In this document: positions 59,622 to 64,000 of the stretch, piece after piece | Position numbering within the stretch: position 1 is the first letter of the stretch | Layout: each line of letters opens with the position of its first letter | Assembly: GCF_003086295.3 (NCBI RefSeq) | Contig: NC_092040.1 | Location: forward strand, 3,286,001-3,350,000 | Length of the DNA stretch: 64,000 nucleotides | From: Arachis hypogaea | Lineage: Eukaryota; Streptophyta; Magnoliopsida; Fabales; Fabaceae | Reading direction: 5' to 3' | The notes under the pieces: generated by a model | Database searches by the model: none | Told to the model about the DNA's origin: nothing | The model's input: the letters and a program-made list of their open reading frames with translations, nothing else | Program-made: the position numbers and the translations under genes

Positions 59622-60153
59622 TGTTACGGTGGGTAACCGGAGATTAATAACGCGGATGGCGTTAGGCGGCCCAAGTGTGTGATGGAGGAGGACTCCGGGT
59701 AGGTCCGCGACTCGGGAGGCTCCGTCCGACTTGTGCTCGCGTGAGAATGGGGGGTGGTACCTGCAAAGACACTCCGATGCCTAAGTTAGCAAGAGTGTAA
59801 GCAGGTCTTAGAGAGTATTGGACTTAGGGATACCTGAAGGAGTGTCAGGGTATTTATGGAGGCGAGCCAATAACCACCGTTGGTGTAGTGCCATATCTTT
59901 AGGGTGGTAACCGTCCCTATTATCTTGGGGAGGTTGAGATATGGCTTTATGAGGCGGTTAGAGAGATTTTAGGGGCGGTTACTCATTTGAATGAGTGCTT
60001 ATCTGCCAGCTAATCTCGCATCCGACCTCTTCTGACCAAGTCGTGGTTTATACCGACTTCTTATGTGAAGGCCGGTACTTAGCTGGGCTCTAATCCTTTG
60101 GATTAGGCCTTTTAGTTGGATCTGGGCCTTTGTATTGGACCAGGGTATGAACA
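59622..60153 (-). repeat. 5' LTR (right copy) of the Tat element
   Basis: 532 bp, the same length as the left copy, with two substitutions. It is followed by GGTTA, matching GGCTA on the left at four of five positions. It should drive gag-pol transcription on the minus strand. Confidence 0.95.
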
Positions 60154-60174
60154 GGTTATAAAACTTTAATACTG

Positions 60175-60228
<54 letters not shown>

Positions 60229-60760
60229 AAATTAAGAAAAAATAATAATACTATGAAATCATTTAGTAAGTTTGAACAGGTAAAACAAGAAATTATTAAA
60301 TAATTGTCAAATAAAACTAATGTTAGTTTTAATGATACAGAATTTTTGAAAAAAATTATAAAATGATTTTATACAAATGAAAAGAAGTTTAAAGTTTGAA
60401 TTTTGTTTTGATTTTTTTATACATTTTTTAAATAATTATCTAGATATTTCAATAAAAACTCAAATTAAATTAAATGCACAAGTTATTTTTCACTTATATG
60501 ATATTTTTTGTCATATTCTTAAATAATTTAGGAGCTTATATGTTATTTCCATCCTTTAAGATTATTTTTGTAAATCTTATAAAACTATCGAATACCATTT
60601 AATAGTTATTTAAAAAATAGTGATCAAATAAAAAATTATTACTAGATATGTACGTAGCATAATAAAAGCTATCATTCATAATGAGAATTAGTGTATATTT
60701 TTATGTTTATAAATTAAGAAAGTGTATAATGGAAAAAATAAATTAAGTGTTATTTGCTTA
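60154..60760. other. AT-rich spacer before the NTR gene
   Basis: Contains a (TA)n microsatellite at about 60177-60224 and AT-rich sequence. I see no gene. Confidence 0.6.
60177..60224. repeat. (TA)n microsatellite
   Basis: About 24 TA units, 24 bp from the right end of the Tat element. Confidence 0.9.
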
Positions 60761-60762
60761 AC

Positions 60763-60802
60763 TTGGCGCCCAGAAGCAAAAGGGAAACACCCATTTCGCG
60801 CC
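60763..60802 (+). promoter_or_regulatory. E2F-like sites upstream of the NTR gene
   Basis: TTTCGCGCC (60794-60802) fits the E2F consensus TTTSSCGC, and TTGGCGCC (60763-60770) is a near relative 24 bp upstream. They lie about 170-210 bp before the first ATG. This suggests, without proving it, cell-cycle-linked expression. Confidence 0.4.
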
Positions 60803-60973
60803 TTATTCAAATGAATATCTCACGTTCCAGTTTCCACAATCACAATGAATGTGAATAAAAAATATAAAAAAAATGATTTTGCCTCCAATAATTAGAGAGT
60901 AAATAAAATAAGAGAGAGAGAAAATAAAATAAAAAAAAGTCAAAGAAAGAGAAGGAGAGTGGCGATTAAAGTG

Positions 60974-62015
60974 ATGAGATTTTGCCCTAACTACACTCTC
61001 CAAAATCTCATTTCTAAGGTCCGCAATCACGTCGCCGCTCTTCGCCGGGCCTCCACCACCACTGCCAACGCCGCAGCATACTCTGCCTCCACCATGAGCA
61101 CCCTCAAAACCAAGCTCTGCATCATAGGAAGCGGTCCTGCCGCCCACACTGCCGCCGTCTACGCTGCCCGCGCCGAGCTCAAGCCAATCCTCTTCGAAGG
61201 ATGGATGGCCAACGACATCGCCCCCGGAGGCCAGCTAACCACGACAACCGATGTCGAGAACTTCCCCGGCTTCCCCGACGGCATCCTCGGCGGTGAGCTC
61301 ATGGAACGCTGCCGCAAGCAGTCGGAGCGATTCGGCACCGAGATCTTCACGGAGACCGTCACGAAGGTAGATTTCTCGAAGCGTCCTTTTAGCGTTTTCA
61401 CTGATTCCAAAACCGTCGTGGCCGATTCCGTCATCGTGGCCACCGGCGCCGTCGCCAAGCGCCTCCCCTTCGAGGGCTCCGGTGAAGGCCCCAACGGTTT
61501 CTGGAACCGCGGGATCTCCGCGTGCGCTGTGTGCGATGGCGCCGCCCCGATCTTCCGTAACAAGCCGCTCGCCGTTATCGGAGGCGGCGATTCCGCCATG
61601 GAGGAAGCGACATTCCTCACGAAGTACGGTTCCGAGGTTTACATCATCCACCGTAGGGATACGTTTAGGGCTTCGAAGATTATGCAGAGCAAGGCCTTGA
61701 ACAACAAGAAGATCAAGGTGCTTTGGAACTCGGTGGTGGAGAAGGCTTACGGTGACGAAGGGAACAAGAAGCTTGGGGGTTTGAAGGTGAAGAACGTGGT
61801 GACTGGGGAGGTTTCTGATTTGAGCGTGAATGGGTTGTTTTTTGCGATTGGGCACGAGCCTGCGACTAAGTTTCTTGGTGGACAGCTTGACCTTGATGCT
61901 GATGGCTACATTGTGACGAAGCCCGGGACGACGAAAACCAGTGTTGAGGGTGTTTTTGCTGCCGGCGATGTTCAGGACAAGAAGTATAGGCAAGCTATTA
62001 CTGCTGCTGGCTCTG
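60974..62015 (+). CDS. NADPH-dependent thioredoxin reductase, first exon (3' end outside window)
   Basis: Flavoenzyme that passes electrons from NADPH to h-type and o-type thioredoxins. The exon encodes 347 residues from ATG 60974: FAD-binding GSGPAA (52-57), [18 protein letters not shown] (84-101), redox-active CAVC (184-187), NADPH-binding GGGDSAME (203-210) with HRR (226-228), and the second FAD motif [10 protein letters not shown] (326-335). It ends at CTCTG|GTAATT (62015); the last roughly 25 residues of the family are not found before the window ends. A second in-frame ATG (61094, good CACCATGAG context) gives the usual cytosolic length. The first 40 residues are Arg/Ser/Ala-rich with almost no acidic residues, as in a mitochondrial presequence, so dual targeting is likely, as described for Arabidopsis NTRA/NTRB. 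The exon is far more GC-rich than its surroundings. Confidence 0.93.
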
Positions 62016-64000
62016 GTAATTTTCTCTTACTGGTTCACTGTGTCTTCGTTTTGGTTATTTTAAATTGGTTTCTGTGATGGTAGTGACTACCGGTTCATCT
62101 GAGGTATCGTGTCCTATGTTCATGTGTGTAAGTTTAGGTGTCTGCACCAAACGTGAGTTCATGGTCCTATGTTTTCATTTGTGTTTTACTTTATTTGACT
62201 GAGTTTTAGTAGAAATGAAGCAGGAATGCACCATTTGGATGTTGCATCAGTTCCTGTACCAATTGCTAACAATGTCCATTCCAACATGTTCAGTTCAAAA
62301 GATCACTGGTTTCGACCCCAATACACAAGGCCATCTGAAATTTGAAAAGGAAAATAACACATAAAATTTGAGTTTGTTTTAAAGTTGGGAACAATTTTTT
62401 ATGCTTAAGAAAGGGAATGAAGAGCGGATGGGCTTAAATGTTTGTTCCTAGCAGTGTTTTAACCTTGGTTTGTCTCATGTGTCCCTGGAAGTGTATGTAG
62501 TGCATATCTCTAGTATACAACAACTAGATCTTGCCTTTTGTCGTTAGGCATAGTTGCCTCCGAAAACTGATTGAAATCTTAGAAGAAATTATTTAAAGGG
62601 ATTTAAATATATAATGGATTAAATACATATGTGATCTATTATAGGGCTCTATGTTTTGGTTTGAATTGTGTAGTTGACTCTACCTAGTGAGAAAATGCTT
62701 AGTAGTTGTTTTATTCCTCCGGAGTTTGGCAAACTGGAAATGAAGCATTGCAAGCACATGAAAGAAAATGTCTATTGGAATCCTGTTAGTTGAATAGTAT
62801 CCAAGATTGCAAGGTTTTTTAATAAATGAGAATATTGTAGCAAACTAACAAAAATGTTCCAATTAACCACTGGTTCTATTAGAACTCATTAAGTAAATTC
62901 AACCTCTCTTGTTCTGTCTTTGGTTAGCCATTCACTTGAAACTGAATGTTCAATTGCTTCTTGTAGTTATTCTGAATTTTGAATAGTTTTCAAGATTCTC
63001 TGTTTTGGAGTATCTAATAAATCATTTAATGATATGAATGTCTAGTTTTACTGTAGTCTGTAGCTTACTAGTGGTAGCTTGTATTCTTTTTGTTTTTTTC
63101 TTGTTCATAATGATAATCTGATAATAGTGTTGGTTTCATTTGTTTCTGTTTCTTCTATTTTAGAGGTCTGACCTTAGCACAAAAGGTTTAATTGAACTAA
63201 AGTTCACTTGATCAAGATGATGTTCTATCAAACCTTTTATTTTGTGTATAACAAGTCAATCATGCACCAGTTATTGCATGAGCATGCTTATGAAATTTGA
63301 ATGAGAACACCTTGATACATGCATAATAGATGCCAGTAAATTTCATCTGTTAATTCTTAGTTTTGTTGAGATCACAAGCATGCTAAACTTAAGCAACAAT
63401 AGTTGTCTAAACTTGTCTTATATTTATCATTTTACATTCTGCATGCTTTATAGGTCCTTAAAACTTTATCCGCTTTCTTGTTTATCATTTTTTTGTCTTG
63501 GTTGTAGCTACTATCTTTAATCTTGTTAATTTGTTATGTGAAATGTGAAAACAATCTTACTGTTTACATCACATTTGATGACAGTTATACCGTTTCAACA
63601 TTGGCAATGTCATTAATGTCTACATGTGCACTATATCGTAGTTTAACTGTAGATGTGGACAATTTAGAACTATTTATTCTGTTATTGAGTTGACAATTAG
63701 CATTGGTGCCGGCACACATATAATACTCATTCATTTAAAGAGCTCAAGTTGTATGGATTAGAGATTGCCAATTTGCCTCGTTTTGTTGTGTGGATGCATT
63801 GTTTGGACCTGATGTATGACCTTGTTGTAAAGAGTTATTCTTGGTTTGGCACTGCCTACTCTAAGCCCTTGATTCAATATTAAAACATGTGAAAGGCTGT
63901 TGGTCCACATTAAAAAATGCACCAAGCACCAAAATGAAATGGTGTGCCCAAAGAGATGATATGTTAAGCTGTGCCTACCCAAGATATTTAAGCTTTGGAG
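62016..64000 (+). other. Intron of the NTR gene, running out of the window
   Basis: Starts with the donor GTAATT at 62016. I found no acceptor followed by the expected last-exon peptide (CMAALDAEHYL-like in relatives), so the intron is at least 1985 bp, or the last exon is missing. No other gene is supported within it. Confidence 0.6.

Larger units (their letters stand above)
50538..60153 (-). mobile_element. Tat-lineage Ty3/gypsy retrotransposon, young, with antisense gene
   Basis: A 9616-bp element with 532-bp LTRs (50538-51069 and 59622-60153) that differ at two positions by eye (about 99.6% identity), TG..CA ends, and imperfect 5-bp flanks GGCTA/GGTTA. Minus-strand order: 5' LTR (right), primer site for tRNA-Asp, gag-protease, RT, RNase H, a second RNase H, integrase, then a spacer and an opposite-strand gene before the 3' LTR (left). 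Double RNase H, no chromodomain and an antisense extra ORF are hallmarks of the plant Tat lineage (RIRE2/Grande/Retand-like). Two in-frame stops break gag-pol, so this copy probably depends on others. Confidence 0.93.

Noticed and set aside
60177..60224. TA array as a structural or regulatory element of the NTR gene
   Set aside because: An ordinary AT-rich microsatellite, like two others in the window.
61235..61993. 252-codon minus-strand frame opposite the NTR exon
   Set aside because: Shadow frame created by GC-rich codon use in the NTR exon.
1..64000. CRISPR arrays, bacterial operons, tRNA or rRNA genes, viral insertions
   Set aside because: No spaced repeat arrays of CRISPR type, no tRNA cloverleaf or rRNA sequence, and no viral genes beyond LTR-retrotransposon proteins were seen on either strand.

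Overview
The window is plant nuclear DNA, almost certainly from a legume and most likely Arachis (peanut or a wild relative). The reasons are AT-rich intergenic DNA, intron-rich plant genes with canonical GT..AG junctions, plant Ty1/copia, Tat-type Ty3/gypsy and L1-type elements, and palindromic MITEs of a kind I associate with Arachis. The genus is an inference; the plant assignment is firm.

Host genes. (1) 4536-7578, minus: a complete ten-exon PIN-LIKES (PILS) auxin-transport-facilitator gene, 418 codons. (2) 29100-34508, plus: a complete twelve-coding-exon ARID plus HSP20-like gene, 639 codons, with a 16-unit octapeptide repeat near its N-terminus and GGCCCA promoter motifs. (3) 40407-40892, plus: an intronless 161-codon Ser/His-rich small protein that I do not recognise. 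(4) 60974-62015, plus: first coding exon of an NADPH-dependent thioredoxin reductase (NTRA/NTRB type), with two in-frame starts that suggest mitochondrial and cytosolic forms; the last exon lies beyond the window.

Transposable elements fill much of the rest and are nested. 718-3977 is an internally deleted chromovirus-like gypsy element split by a 1.65-kb solo LTR. 14239-22187 is a degenerate copia element (minus) with 394/398-bp LTRs and a TTAAA target duplication, split by a 2.3-kb solo LTR that carries hairpin-forming tandem repeats. 43977-50370 is a LINE whose 12-bp target duplications can still be found, split near its 3' end by a 1.2-kb non-autonomous hAT element with an 8-bp target duplication. 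50538-60153 is a young Tat-lineage gypsy element (minus) with 532-bp LTRs differing at two positions, a tRNA-Asp primer site, a gag-pol frame broken by just two in-frame stops, two RNase H domains, and a divergent antisense gene with its own TATA box and probable leader intron. Smaller elements include an Au-like SINE fragment, a Mutator-type palindromic MITE, another long-inverted-repeat MITE and a CACTA-like end.

I found no CRISPR, operon, tRNA or rRNA features. No convincing novel system is present. The most distinctive items are the antisense transcription unit of the Tat element, the repeat array inside the solo LTR, and the octapeptide array in the ARID-HSP20 protein. All coordinates come from reading by eye; exon joins were checked for reading phase and splice dinucleotides, but no alignment or database search was run.
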